This document shows positions 1-8,000 of a stretch of DNA of 36,052 bases, piece after piece. The translations under genes and the position numbers were made by a program. The first letter of the stretch is position 1, and each line of letters opens with the position of its first letter. Origin of the DNA: Rhodobaculum claviforme. GTDB taxonomy: Bacteria > Pseudomonadota > Alphaproteobacteria > Rhodobacterales > Rhodobacteraceae. Below the pieces are notes generated by a model. It had not been told where the DNA came from and did not search any database. It worked only from the letters and a program-made list of their open reading frames with translations. The stretch is from NCBI RefSeq assembly GCF_016653255.1, contig NZ_NHSD01000292.1:1-36052 (forward strand), in the 5' to 3' direction.

Positions 1-269
1 CCCAGCGCGCCCACGACAAAGCCCACGCGCCGCCCGTGGCGCTGCATCAGCGCCGCCAGCGGCGTGGCCGTCATCATGGACCCCAGCACGATCAACGAGA
101 TCGGCAGCGTCGCCCAGCACGGGTTGGGCGCCAGCGTGGTCCCCGCCAGCCCCCCCACGGTAAAGATCATCGGCATCTGCGCGCCCAGAATCGCCTGCGC
201 GGCCACAAGGACCCAGACGTTTCGACGCGCGCGCCGGTCGGTATCGGAGGGGGGGTGGGCTGTGCTCAT
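1..269 (-). CDS. MFS transporter, N-terminal part (cut by window edge)
   Basis: Translating the minus strand from an ATG at 269 gives about 89 residues with no stop before the window edge, so only the N-terminus is visible. A short charged start (MSTAHPPSDTDRRARR) is followed by two hydrophobic helices: one with AAQAILGAQMPMIFTVGG, the other with PISLIVLGSMMTATPLAALM. A QRHGRR basic loop comes next, then another hydrophobic stretch. The helix-loop(RxGRR)-helix pattern is the loop between helices 2 and 3 typical of the major facilitator superfamily. The substrate cannot be told. The ribosome binding site before the ATG is weak. Function beyond 'inner-membrane MFS carrier' is not supported. Confidence 0.7.
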   Translation of the reverse strand, partial: MSTAHPPSDTDRRARRNVWVLVAAQAILGAQMPMIFTVGGLAGTTLAPNPCWATLPISLIVLGSMMTATPLAALMQRHGRRVGFVVGAL

Positions 270-328
270 CCCGGTTGACTAGCCGCCCGTGCCGGGAAGG
301 AAAAGGGGCCCCGCACAGCCGTCCGCGC

Positions 329-877
329 TCAGAGGCTGCCGACGCTCAGGTCGAAGGACACGTCGATATCGATGGTGTCCTCGGGGTCGAAGCGCTGGCT
401 GAGCGGATCGGTCAGCCGTTGCAGAGGCGTTGCAAGCTGTCCGCGCAGGTGCATCCGGCGCCCGTCGATCCGGGTATCCTCGAGCGCGACGTCCACCCTC
501 CCCTCGGCCCGGCGCGGCACGGCAAAGGCCTGCGTGCTGTCCTCGGGAAAGAACGTGACCTGTGCGCCCACCACCCGCATCGGGCTTTCGCGACTGTCGA
601 GGGTCAGGCTGAACTCCAGCGCTCCATCGGGGCGCAAGCCGCTGGTCCCGCCATTGTCGGCAAAGGCGAACACCGTCACCTGGTGCAGCGTGCCCATGTC
701 GGCCCAGTAGCTGCCGCTCTCGCCGCCGATCTCGACCACATGCCAGACCATGGCGGTGCCGTCGACATGGCCGTGCAGGGTGGCGCGCACCTCCTGCGCC
801 GCGGCGCCCTGTGGCACGCCGAGACAGGCGACCACGAGGGCCAGGACAGGCAACGGCATCGGCACGCTCAGGCGCAT
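329..877 (-). CDS. Secreted protein of unknown function downstream of sdhB
   Basis: A 182-residue protein. Residues 1-27 form a signal peptide (hydrophobic core PLPVLALVVACLG, likely cleavage after GAAA before QEV). The mature part has no further membrane segment and no Cys; it is rich in short beta-like stretches (TVFAFADN, LEFSLTLDSRE, VTFFPEDS, DVSFDLSVGSL), so it is probably a beta-rich periplasmic protein. The start is supported by a strong GGGAGGAG three bases before the ATG. It lies 91 bases downstream of sdhB on the same strand and may be the last gene of that transcript. I do not recognise a named family; a role connected with respiration would be a guess from position only. Confidence 0.75.
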   Translation of the reverse strand: MRLSVPMPLPVLALVVACLGVPQGAAAQEVRATLHGHVDGTAMVWHVVEIGGESGSYWADMGTLHQVTVFAFADNGGTSGLRPDGALEFSLTLDSRESPMRVVGAQVTFFPEDSTQAFAVPRRAEGRVDVALEDTRIDGRRMHLRGQLATPLQRLTDPLSQRFDPEDTIDIDVSFDLSVGSL

Positions 878-968
878 GGGCTCCTCCCAGGGGTTCGGCG
901 GGGATCAGGCCCGCGGGGCGGATGCTATCGCGCCGCCGCGGCCATGGAAACCCGCCCCGCCACACCGA

Positions 969-1748
969 TCACAGCGCGCGTTCGACCATCAGCTTCTTGA
1001 TCTCCGCGATGGCCTTGGCCGGATTCAGACCCTTGGGGCAGGTCTTGGCGCAGTTCATGATGGTGTGGCAGCGATAGAGCTTGAACGGGTCGTGCAGGTC
1101 GTCGAGCCGCTCGCCCGTCGCCTCGTCGCGCGAATCGATGATCCAGCGATAGGCATGCAGCAGCGCCGCCGGCCCGAGGTACCGGTCCCCGTTCCACCAG
1201 TAGGACGGGCACGACGTCGAACAGCACGCGCACATCACGCACTCGTAAAGCCCGTCGAGCTTGGCGCGGTCGTCCTCGGACTGGCGCCACTCCTTCTGGG
1301 GGGTGTTCGACTGCGTCTCCAGCCAGGGCATGATGCTGGCGTGCTGGGCATAGAAATGCGTCAGGTCCGGGATCAGGTCCTTGACCACCGGCATGTGCGG
1401 CAGCGGATAGATCGCCACATCGCCCTTCACCTCGTCCATGCCATAGATGCACGCGAGCGTGTTGGACCCGTCGATGTTCATCGCGCAGGACCCGCAGATC
1501 CCCTCGCGGCAGGACCGCCGGAAGGTCAGCGTGGGGTCGACCTTGCTCTTGATCCAGATCAGCGCGTCCAGGACCATCGGGCCGCAATCGTCGAGATCGA
1601 CGAAATACGTGTCCACCCGCGGGTTTTCCCCGTCATCGGGGTTCCAGCGGTAGATGCGGAACTTGCGGATGTTGCCCGCGCCCTCGGGCCTGGGCCAGGT
1701 CTTGCCCGTGCGGATGGTGGAGTTGCGCGGAAGTGTCAGCTGAACCAT
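969..1748 (-). CDS. sdhB: Succinate dehydrogenase iron-sulfur subunit
   Basis: A 259-residue iron-sulfur subunit of complex II, which passes electrons from the SdhA flavin to quinone at the inner membrane. The N-terminal ferredoxin domain holds the [2Fe-2S] ligands C80, C85, C88 (CREGICGSC) and C100. The C-terminal domain has two Cys clusters, C170/C173/C176/C180 and C227/C233/C237, which supply the [4Fe-4S] and [3Fe-4S] centres. Length and all ligand spacings are normal for the family. It is the last structural gene of sdhCDAB, 87 bases after sdhA; that gap carries a strong hairpin. The ribosome binding site is modest (AAAGAGAG). Confidence 0.98.
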   Translation of the reverse strand: MVQLTLPRNSTIRTGKTWPRPEGAGNIRKFRIYRWNPDDGENPRVDTYFVDLDDCGPMVLDALIWIKSKVDPTLTFRRSCREGICGSCAMNIDGSNTLACIYGMDEVKGDVAIYPLPHMPVVKDLIPDLTHFYAQHASIMPWLETQSNTPQKEWRQSEDDRAKLDGLYECVMCACCSTSCPSYWWNGDRYLGPAALLHAYRWIIDSRDEATGERLDDLHDPFKLYRCHTIMNCAKTCPKGLNPAKAIAEIKKLMVERAL

Positions 1749-1808
1749 GGGTCTTGCTCTCTTTCGTTCGATCCGACGCCGACGGGATTGTGCCCGCCCG
1801 GTGGGGCT

Positions 1809-1831
1809 CGGCAGCCGTGGTGCGGCTGCCG
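1809..1831 (-). other. Intercistronic hairpin between sdhA and sdhB
   Basis: A perfect 9-bp inverted repeat (CGGCAGCCG and CGGCTGCCG) with a 5-base loop lies 4 bases after the sdhA stop, inside the 87-base gap before sdhB. No T-run follows, so it is not a standard terminator. It could protect the upstream sdhCDA mRNA 3' end or tune SdhB amounts. The repeat is seen directly; the role is inferred. Confidence 0.5.
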
Positions 1832-1835
1832 GGCG

Positions 1836-3641
1836 TCAGTACACCCGCGCCTTGGGGGCGATGCGCTTGGGGTCGATGCCGCCTTCGTTGTGGCCCATCA
1901 GCGGATGGGTGTGCACGGGGCGGTAGTCCAGATGCACGGCGGTATCGTCGACCCAGGACAGGGTGTGCTTGCGCCAGACCTCATCGTTGCGGTCGGGGAA
2001 GTCCTCGTGCGCATGGGCGCCGCGGCTTTCCTGACGCGCCTCGGCCGAGACGATGGTGGCCAGCGCGTTGGGCATCAGGTTGTCGAGCTCCAGCGTCTCC
2101 ATCAGGTCGGAGTTCCAGATCAGCGACCGGTCGGTGACCTTGATGTCGGACATCCGGCCCGCGACGGCGGTCATCTTCTCCATCCCCTCGGCCAGCACCT
2201 CGGAGGTGCGGAAGACGGCGGCGTTGGTCTGCATCGTCGTCTGCATCTCGTGGCGCAGATCGGCCGTCGGCACGGCGCCGTTGGCGTGGCGCATCCGGTC
2301 GAAGCGGTCGAGCGCCTTTTGCAGGCTGGCCTTGTTCAGCGTCGGGTTGGCGGCCTTGGGATCGACCACCTGCCCCGCGCGGATCGCCGCCGCCCGGCCG
2401 AACACCACCAGATCGATCAGCGAGTTCGAGCCCAGCCGGTTCGCGCCGTGCACGCTCGCACAGGCCGCCTCGCCCACCGCCATCAGGCCGGGTGCGATGC
2501 GGTCGGGGTTGTCGGCATCGGCGTTCAGCACCTCGCCCCAGTAGTTGGTGGGGATGCCGCCCATATTGTAGTGCACCGTCGGCAGCACCGGGATCGGTTC
2601 CTTGGTGACGTCCACTCCGGCAAAGATGCGCGCGGACTCCGAGATGCCCGGCAGGCGGAGGTTCAGCGCCTCCTTCGGCAGGTGGGACAGGTTGAGGTGG
2701 ATGTGGTCCTTGTTCGGTCCCACGCCACGCCCCTCGCGGATCTCGATGGTCATGCAGCGGCTGACCACGTCGCGCGACGCCAGGTCCTTGTAGGTGGGCG
2801 CATAGCGCTCCATGAACCGCTCACCCTCGGAGTTGGTGAGGTAGCCGCCCTCGCCGCGCGCGCCTTCGGTGATCAGGCAGCCCGCGCCGTAGATGCCTGT
2901 GGGGTGGAACTGCACGAACTCCATGTCCTGCAACGGCAGGCCCGCGCGGGCCACCATGCCCCCGCCATCGCCCGTGCAGGTGTGCGCCGAGGTGGCCGAG
3001 AAATACGCCCGCCCGTAGCCCCCCGTCGCCAGAACCACCATCTTGGCGCTGAAGACATGCAGGCTCCCGTCGTCCAGCTTCCACGCCAGCACACCCTGGC
3101 AGGCGCCGTCCTCGGACATGATCAGGTCGATGGCGAAGTACTCGATATAGAACTCGGCCTTCTGCTTCAGGCTCTGGCCATAGAGGGTGTGCAGGATGGC
3201 GTGGCCGGTGCGGTCGGCGGCGGCGGCGGTGCGCTGCACCGGGGGGCCTTCGCCGAATTCGGTGGTGTGGCCGCCAAAGGGGCGCTGATAGATCTTGCCG
3301 TCCTCGGTGCGGCTGAAGGGCACGCCATAGTGCTCCAGCTCATAGACCGCCTGCGGCGCCTCGCGCGCGAGGTATTCCATCGCGTCCACGTCGCCCAGCC
3401 AGTCCGACCCCTTGACGGTGTCGTACATGTGCCACTGCCAGTGGTCGGGACCCATGTTGCCCAGGGACGCCGCAATGCCCCCCTGCGCGGCCACGGTGTG
3501 CGATCGGGTCGGGAACACCTTGGTCACGCAGGCGGTGCGCAGGCCGGCTTCGGCCATGCCCAGTGTCGCGCGCAGGCCCGAACCGCCCGCTCCCACCACG
3601 ACCACGTCGTATTCATGCGTCTCGTATTCGTAAGCAGCCAT
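1836..3641 (-). CDS. sdhA: Succinate dehydrogenase flavoprotein subunit
   Basis: A 601-residue flavoprotein that oxidises succinate to fumarate on the cytoplasmic face of complex II. The dinucleotide-binding motif [12 protein letters not shown] lies near residue 15. The [10 protein letters not shown] motif carries the His that covalently holds [12 protein letters not shown] and the C-terminal [18 protein letters not shown] segment are the usual active-site and FAD-contact regions. The start chosen is [12 protein letters not shown]: the frame stays open for 108 codons upstream, but that part overlaps sdhD and has no family similarity. Only 11 bases separate it from the sdhD stop, so it is co-translated within sdhCDAB. 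Length is normal. Confidence 0.98.
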   Translation of the reverse strand: MAAYEYETHEYDVVVVGAGGSGLRATLGMAEAGLRTACVTKVFPTRSHTVAAQGGIAASLGNMGPDHWQWHMYDTVKGSDWLGDVDAMEYLAREAPQAVYELEHYGVPFSRTEDGKIYQRPFGGHTTEFGEGPPVQRTAAAADRTGHAILHTLYGQSLKQKAEFYIEYFAIDLIMSEDGACQGVLAWKLDDGSLHVFSAKMVVLATGGYGRAYFSATSAHTCTGDGGGMVARAGLPLQDMEFVQFHPTGIYGAGCLITEGARGEGGYLTNSEGERFMERYAPTYKDLASRDVVSRCMTIEIREGRGVGPNKDHIHLNLSHLPKEALNLRLPGISESARIFAGVDVTKEPIPVLPTVHYNMGGIPTNYWGEVLNADADNPDRIAPGLMAVGEAACASVHGANRLGSNSLIDLVVFGRAAAIRAGQVVDPKAANPTLNKASLQKALDRFDRMRHANGAVPTADLRHEMQTTMQTNAAVFRTSEVLAEGMEKMTAVAGRMSDIKVTDRSLIWNSDLMETLELDNLMPNALATIVSAEARQESRGAHAHEDFPDRNDEVWRKHTLSWVDDTAVHLDYRPVHTHPLMGHNEGGIDPKRIAPKARVY

Positions 3642-3652
3642 TGCGCGTTCCT

Positions 3653-4033
3653 TCAGGCCGAGAACAGGAGGGTGGCGACGCCAAGGACGCCTGCCGCGCC
3701 CAGGGTCCAGCCAAACAGCGTGTTGGCAACCAGCAGGGCCGTGCGCAGCGAGTGATTTGGAACATAGTCCTCGATCACCACCTGCAAACCGTGCATCAGG
3801 TGCACCGCCCCCACCAGAAGGAACGCCGCGGCGACAAAGCCGTGCCCCCAGCTGGAATATGTCGCCACCAGCGCCTCGTGCCCGTTGCCGAGCGCGCGCC
3901 CGAACGGGATCACGAACAGCGGGGTCAGTACGATCAGCGCGATGGAGGTCAGCCGCTGCGTCCACCAGTGCCCGACCCCCTCATGGGCGGAGCCGAGGCC
4001 ACGGACGCGGGCGTAATCGGTCTTGTAGGCCAT
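3653..4033 (-). CDS. sdhD: Succinate dehydrogenase membrane anchor subunit
   Basis: A 126-residue membrane anchor that, with SdhC, binds haem b and quinone. Starting at the ATG at 4033 it reads [19 protein letters not shown] followed by [20 protein letters not shown] (helix 1). Helix 2 is [20 protein letters not shown], whose HxxHG region supplies the expected haem/quinone-site His. Helix 3 is near [20 protein letters not shown]. The open frame continues upstream through sdhC, but no family member has such an extension. It is spaced 11 bases from both sdhC and sdhA, a tight operon. The anchor family is poorly conserved, so the assignment rests on topology, motifs and position. Confidence 0.94.
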   Translation of the reverse strand: MAYKTDYARVRGLGSAHEGVGHWWTQRLTSIALIVLTPLFVIPFGRALGNGHEALVATYSSWGHGFVAAAFLLVGAVHLMHGLQVVIEDYVPNHSLRTALLVANTLFGWTLGAAGVLGVATLLFSA

Positions 4034-4044
4034 GCGTGCCTCCC

Positions 4045-4431
4045 TCAGCGGATGATCAGGACAACGAGAAGCGTCAGCACGACCGACGCGCCGACGACGA
4101 TCATGTTGGATTTCTCGGCCGTCGCCAGGTCGAAGCCGAAGCCCGCGTCCCAGACCAGGTGGCGCACCCCGTTGCAGGCGTGGAACATCAGCGCCCACAA
4201 CGAGCCCAGCATCACGAGGTTGCCCAGCCCGGACGTCAGCACCGCATCCGCCGTGGCCGACGCCTCGGGCGAGACGGCGCCCGCGATCAGCCGCCACGTC
4301 ACCAGCAACGCGCCCAGCGTCATGCCCACCCCGGTGATCCGGAACAGGATCGACAGCCTGGCGGTCATCGGCAGCCGGTAGATCTGAAGATGTGGCGAAA
4401 GCGGGCGGTTGCCCCGGTTCACGTCGGCCAT
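4045..4431 (-). CDS. sdhC: Succinate dehydrogenase cytochrome b556 subunit
   Basis: A 128-residue cytochrome b subunit of complex II and first gene of the operon. RPLSPHLQIYRLPMTARLSI is the classic N-terminal signature with the quinone-site Ser/Arg. Three helices follow, and HACNGVRHLVWDAGFG carries the haem-ligand His of the family. The ATG at 4431 is chosen because GAGGAGAGG lies 5 bases before it; a GTG 21 bases further up would place that binding site inside the gene. Upstream are a candidate promoter and the TGTGATCACA operator cluster, so regulation of the whole operon probably acts here. Confidence 0.96.
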   Translation of the reverse strand: MADVNRGNRPLSPHLQIYRLPMTARLSILFRITGVGMTLGALLVTWRLIAGAVSPEASATADAVLTSGLGNLVMLGSLWALMFHACNGVRHLVWDAGFGFDLATAEKSNMIVVGASVVLTLLVVLIIR

Positions 4432-4493
4432 GGCGTCCTCTCCTCGTGGCACGGCCGGTCCCGTCGAAGGGCATCCGGTCCGGCTGGACAGAA

Positions 4494-4521
4494 GGCATAG
4501 CGGTTTTCACACGCGTGTCAC
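4494..4521 (-). promoter_or_regulatory. Candidate promoter of the sdhCDAB operon
   Basis: On the minus strand GTGACA (4521-4516) and TATGCC (4499-4494) are spaced 16 bases apart, a passable -35/-10 pair. It would give a leader of roughly 55 bases before sdhC. The 10-bp palindrome ACACGCGTGT (4509-4518) overlaps the -35. The assignment is by eye and weak. Confidence 0.3.
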
Positions 4522-4579
4522 CGGGGGTCATCGTCGGCTGCGGGCAATTCGCGACCTTTCGGCGCAGATTTTGCCGATT

Positions 4580-4619
4580 TGTGATCACAGGCTTCCGGGG
4601 TGCGATCACAAATGTGATC
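4580..4619. promoter_or_regulatory. TGTGATCACA operator cluster upstream of sdhC
   Basis: A perfect 10-bp palindrome TGTGATCACA lies at 4580-4589. A near copy TGCGATCACA at 4601-4610 has its centre 21 bases away. GATCACA-AA-TGTGATC (4604-4619) forms a further inverted repeat. The block is about 150 bases upstream of the sdhC start and upstream of the candidate -35. The same palindrome occurs twice upstream of sucC, centres 20 bases apart, so one dimeric regulator probably binds both TCA operons. The half-sites recall CRP (TGTGA/TCACA), but CRP needs a 6-base spacer. Short spacer-free palindromes fit GntR/FadR-type regulators better. The regulator is not identified. Confidence 0.65.
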
Positions 4620-4655
4620 CGGCGGGCGCGACTCGGCCCCCGCCGGATCGGCGCA

Positions 4656-5282
4656 TCAGAAGTCGAACGAGACAGTGCCGACCACCAGCGCGCTGGAGAT
4701 GTTGGTGTCATGCACCCGCAGGTCCAGGCTGGTGATCTCGTTCAGCGCCATGCCCACGCCGACGTTCCAGAAATTGCGCGACTTCTCGACCCGCCCGACC
4801 TCGGCCGAGACGCTCCAGCCGGCGGGAAAGACGTACTCCGCCCCCGCGCTGGCCGTCAGGATCTCGGCGCTGGGGTCATAGGCGGCATCGCCGAGGAACG
4901 TCATGCCATACGGCGCGGCATAGCCCAGCGACAGCAGCACCTCGCCGCAGCAGTTGCCCGACCGGTTGTAGAAATAGCGCGCGTATCCGACGTCATAGCT
5001 CAGCGCGCCCACCGAATTGCGGAACCCGGCGTAGAGGTCGACCTCGGTGCGGTCGCGGTCCAGCCGGACGTTGGAGGCCCACACACCGGCGTAGAACCCG
5101 CCCAGGCCGACCTCGACATAGGGTTGGAATGCCGGGCGGCCGCCGGTCTGGCTCTGACCGCTCACGAGATAGTCGGTGCTCAGCGCCGCGCCGAACGACA
5201 GGGTGACATCCTGGGCGTTGGCGGACAGCGGCAGAAGGGCCAGCGCAAGCGCGGCGGCGGTGGGGGCGACGGGACGCATCAT
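4656..5282 (-). CDS. TorF-family putative porin / outer-membrane beta-barrel
   Basis: A 208-residue protein with a signal peptide (core AAALALALLPLSANA, cleavage before QDV). The mature part is alternating beta strands of an outer-membrane barrel: LSFGAALSTDYLVSGQS, FYAGVWASNVRL, EVDLYAGFRNSVG, LSYDVGYARYFYN, and a final strand ending SALVVGTVSFDF with the C-terminal Phe expected for barrel assembly. The 'STDYLVSGQSQTGGRPAFQ' start resembles the family annotated as TorF-like putative porin (TIGR02001, from memory). The ATG pair at 5282/5279 follows GCGGAG. Its leader contains a perfect 14-bp inverted repeat, suggesting control. Substrate is unknown. It lies 224 bases upstream of sdhC on the same strand, with the sdh operator and candidate promoter in between. 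Confidence 0.82.
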   Translation of the reverse strand: MMRPVAPTAAALALALLPLSANAQDVTLSFGAALSTDYLVSGQSQTGGRPAFQPYVEVGLGGFYAGVWASNVRLDRDRTEVDLYAGFRNSVGALSYDVGYARYFYNRSGNCCGEVLLSLGYAAPYGMTFLGDAAYDPSAEILTASAGAEYVFPAGWSVSAEVGRVEKSRNFWNVGVGMALNEITSLDLRVHDTNISSALVVGTVSFDF

Positions 5283-5325
5283 GGGCGTTTTCTCCGCAGG
5301 AGGTGAAGCAGGACCCCCCGCGTAA

Positions 5326-5388
5326 TCGCACCCGCAGCAAGGCGACAGGGCCGACATGCTGCGGGTGCGAAATCTCACGTCCGCGTGA
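5326..5388. repeat. Perfect 14-bp inverted repeat plus second palindrome in porin leader
   Basis: TCGCACCCGCAGCA (5326-5339) and its exact reverse complement (5357-5370) flank a 17-base spacer, 44 bases before the porin start. Immediately beyond is a second palindrome, TCACG-TCCG-CGTGA (5375-5388). As RNA the first would form a stable stem; as DNA either could be an operator. There is no T-run, so it is unlikely to be a terminator. Confidence 0.6.
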
Positions 5389-5443
5389 TCGAAATGTGAC
5401 AGACGCAGGCAGATCCGCGGCCGGATGATCATTGGCCGGGCAG

Positions 5444-5647
5444 TTACAGGCTGCCCAGCCGCACCTCCGGGTCATAGGGGCCGGGGACCTCCTTCACCAC
5501 GGCCTGGGCGCAGCGCATCACCCCGTTGGCCGCGTCCCAGGCGTAGGCGGGCGCGCCATGCAGCGACCAGCCGGCCTCCAGTGCGGCCGTCACCTTGTGA
5601 CAGAACGCCGGCGTGTCGTCCCCCGTCAGCAGGCGATAGGCGATCAT
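5444..5647 (-). CDS. DUF1737-like small protein
   Basis: A 67-residue soluble protein beginning MIAYRLLTGDDTPAFCHKV and continuing with ALEAGWSLHGAPAYAWD. The pattern Y-R-L-x-T-G-x-D...FC..V...L..GW.L.G.P is that of the DUF1737 family, whose function is unknown. Its ATG overlaps the stop of the upstream NnrU gene by 4 bases (ATGA), so it is translationally coupled to it. No membrane segment or signal peptide is visible. It is the distal gene of a two-gene unit; 161 bases with inverted repeats separate it from the porin. Confidence 0.85.
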   Translation of the reverse strand: MIAYRLLTGDDTPAFCHKVTAALEAGWSLHGAPAYAWDAANGVMRCAQAVVKEVPGPYDPEVRLGSL

Positions 5648-6231
5648 GCGGCCACGCCCCCGAACGGGTTGACGCCCAGCCAGCTGTGGATCAGCCCCAC
5701 CACGACATAGACCACGAGCACGATCCCCGCCGCGACCGCGTCCCGCGGTCCCGGCTTGCGTGCCGGTGGCGTCCAGCCGGGCGCGCGGGCGTTGATCAGG
5801 ACGATCGACACCGCCGCCCAGGCCGCCATGCCGCCAAACAGGATCACGCCGCCCAGATCGCCGTTCACCAGCAGATGCGCCAGCGCCCAGATCAGCACGC
5901 CCAGCAGCATCGGATGGCGGACCTTCTGCGACAGCGCCCCCTTGGCCATGCCGATGCCGAAGACATAGAACGACACCAGCACCGCAAGGTTGTTGAGATG
6001 CCCCATCCACGACGGCACCGACCACAGGAACACATAGTCCAGCGGCCCGATCGCCCGCCAGCCCAGCACCATCAGCACCAGCCCCGCGACAATCAGCACC
6101 GCAAAGACGCCCTTGGCCCCCTCGCCCATCCAGTTTTCCAGCGTGGCGCGCTGCGCGGGCGCCACGCGCTTGAACAGATGCGCCGACACCCACAGGCCCA
6201 CGCCCAGGATCAGCAGCAGATATCCGATCAT
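5644..6231 (-). CDS. NnrU-family membrane protein
   Basis: A 195-residue polytopic inner-membrane protein. It starts MIGYLLLILGVGLWVSAHLFKR; the next helices are GVFAVLIVAGLVLMVLGWRA, NNLAVLVSFYVFGIGMAKGA, MLLGVLIWALAHLLVNGDLG and a last helix near VLVVYVVVGLIHSWLGVNPF. The early His in WVSAHLFKR and HP/ALAHLL-N-GD in the middle are the conserved positions of NnrU (PF07298), a family related to zeta-carotene isomerase and first named from nitric-oxide respiration loci. No denitrification gene is nearby, so that role is not implied. GGGAAGGG lies 6 bases before the ATG. It overlaps DUF1737 downstream. Confidence 0.9.
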   Translation of the reverse strand: MIGYLLLILGVGLWVSAHLFKRVAPAQRATLENWMGEGAKGVFAVLIVAGLVLMVLGWRAIGPLDYVFLWSVPSWMGHLNNLAVLVSFYVFGIGMAKGALSQKVRHPMLLGVLIWALAHLLVNGDLGGVILFGGMAAWAAVSIVLINARAPGWTPPARKPGPRDAVAAGIVLVVYVVVGLIHSWLGVNPFGGVAA

Positions 6232-6335
6232 TCCCGACCCTTCCCTCAACTGGTCTTTCCGCGCGCGAGTATGCAGGTTTTGGCGCCCGGTGCCAGTGGG
6301 CGGGGGGCCTGCGCATGGGGCGGCACCGCGCGGTC

Positions 6336-6350
6336 GGTTAACCATATGGT
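6336..6350. promoter_or_regulatory. Overlapping palindromes in a divergent intergenic region
   Basis: GGTTAACC (6336-6343) overlaps ACCATATGGT (6341-6350) in the 177-base gap between NnrU (minus) and the small secreted protein (plus). This is an AT-richer spot in GC-rich surroundings and a plausible operator for either gene. No binding protein is known to me. Confidence 0.3.
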
Positions 6351-6408
6351 CGCACCCCGCGCGCACCCTTGGCGGCGCATCCCTGTCACCCCCGCCCCGG
6401 AGGCCGCC

Positions 6409-6714
6409 ATGATCCGACCTGCCGTCCTTTGCGTCCTGGCCGCGCTGCACATCGCAGCGATCCCCGCCGCCACCGCCCAGAGCCTCCGCTGCGCCCCGCG
6501 TGCCCAGGTGCTCGACCTGCTGGCGGGCGACGGGGACCAGACGCGCCGCGCCATCGGCCTGACCACGGGCGCCTCTGTGATGGAGCTTTACGCCTCCGCC
6601 AGCAACGGGCGGTGGTCGCTGGTGGTGACGATGCCGACGGGACTGTCGTGCCTCGTGGGCACCGGCACCGGGTTCGAGGTGGAACTCGCCGCGACCTCCG
6701 GCGCGCCGACCTGA
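6409..6714 (+). CDS. Small secreted protein of unknown function
   Basis: A 101-residue protein. Residues 1-23 are a signal peptide (MIRPAVLCVLAALHIAAIPA, cleavage after ATA before QSL). The mature part has two Cys, one near the new N-terminus (LRCAPR) and one in PTGLSCLVGTG, which could form a disulfide in the periplasm. The pattern VMELYAS...RWSLVVTMPTGLSC matches small exported alphaproteobacterial proteins I have seen annotated only as hypothetical. GGAGG lies 5 bases before the ATG; this start is preferred over the longer open frame because only it gives a clean signal peptide. It is 75 bases upstream of mdh on the same strand and might share a transcript with it. Confidence 0.78.
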   Translation: MIRPAVLCVLAALHIAAIPAATAQSLRCAPRAQVLDLLAGDGDQTRRAIGLTTGASVMELYASASNGRWSLVVTMPTGLSCLVGTGTGFEVELAATSGAPT

Positions 6715-6768
6715 CGCCCGACGCTTGCGTGACGCGCCCCGAGGGACTAGGGCTGCAGCCCATCGTGA

Positions 6769-7752
<984 letters not shown>

Positions 7753-7771
7753 TCGCGGCCCCCTGGCCTGG

Positions 7772-7802
7772 CGCGCTCCGGACCCGTCCGGGGCGCGTTT
7801 TT
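7772..7802 (+). terminator. Rho-independent terminator after mdh
   Basis: A 12-bp stem (7772-7783 with 7786-7797, one G-U pair, core TCCGGAC/GTCCGG) with a 2-base loop is followed directly by TTTTT (7798-7802). It begins 19 bases after the mdh stop and cleanly separates mdh from the sucC promoter region. Confidence 0.9.
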
Positions 7803-7864
7803 CATTCCCGGGCGTCGAGCTCCGGCCCGGCACGGCCTCGGCCGACTCGGCGCCCGGAGAAAGT

Positions 7865-7896
7865 TGTGATCACAAATTTACCTATGTGATCACATT
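7865..7896. promoter_or_regulatory. Tandem TGTGATCACA operators upstream of sucC
   Basis: Two perfect palindromes, TGTGATCACA at 7866-7875 (extended TTGTGATCACAA) and at 7886-7895 (extended ATGTGATCACAT), lie with centres 20 bases apart, so on the same face of the helix. They end 104 bases before the sucC GTG. The same motif and nearly the same spacing occur upstream of sdhC. I infer one dimeric regulator controlling sdhCDAB and the suc operon together. If the -35 at 7941 is right, the sites lie well upstream of it, as at sdhC, which favours activation; a promoter at TTGACC (7896-7901) would favour repression. Confidence 0.7.
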
Positions 7897-7940
7897 GACC
7901 GGCTTGTGGCCACGAATGCCGCTTTTTCGGAAATGACTGT

Positions 7941-7969
7941 TTGACGACAGCCCCGCGCGTGCCATGCAC
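7941..7969 (+). promoter_or_regulatory. Candidate promoter of the suc operon
   Basis: TTGACG (7941-7946) is a good -35. ATGCAC 17 bases later (7964-7969) is a poor -10. The pair would give a leader of about 25-30 bases before the sucC GTG. It was picked by eye and is weak. Confidence 0.3.
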
Positions 7970-8000
7970 GGTGACGCAGGAGCCAAAACGGGACAGTCGC

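Noticed and set aside
750-3755. A 1,001-codon open frame on the plus strand antisense to sdhA/sdhB
   Set aside because: Its residues are Arg/His/Gly-rich shadow sequence with no family motif, and the opposite strand encodes unmistakable SdhA and SdhB.
4580-4619. Reading the TGTGA/TCACA half-sites as CRP boxes
   Set aside because: CRP half-sites need a 6-base spacer; here the halves are directly joined, so CRP is unlikely.
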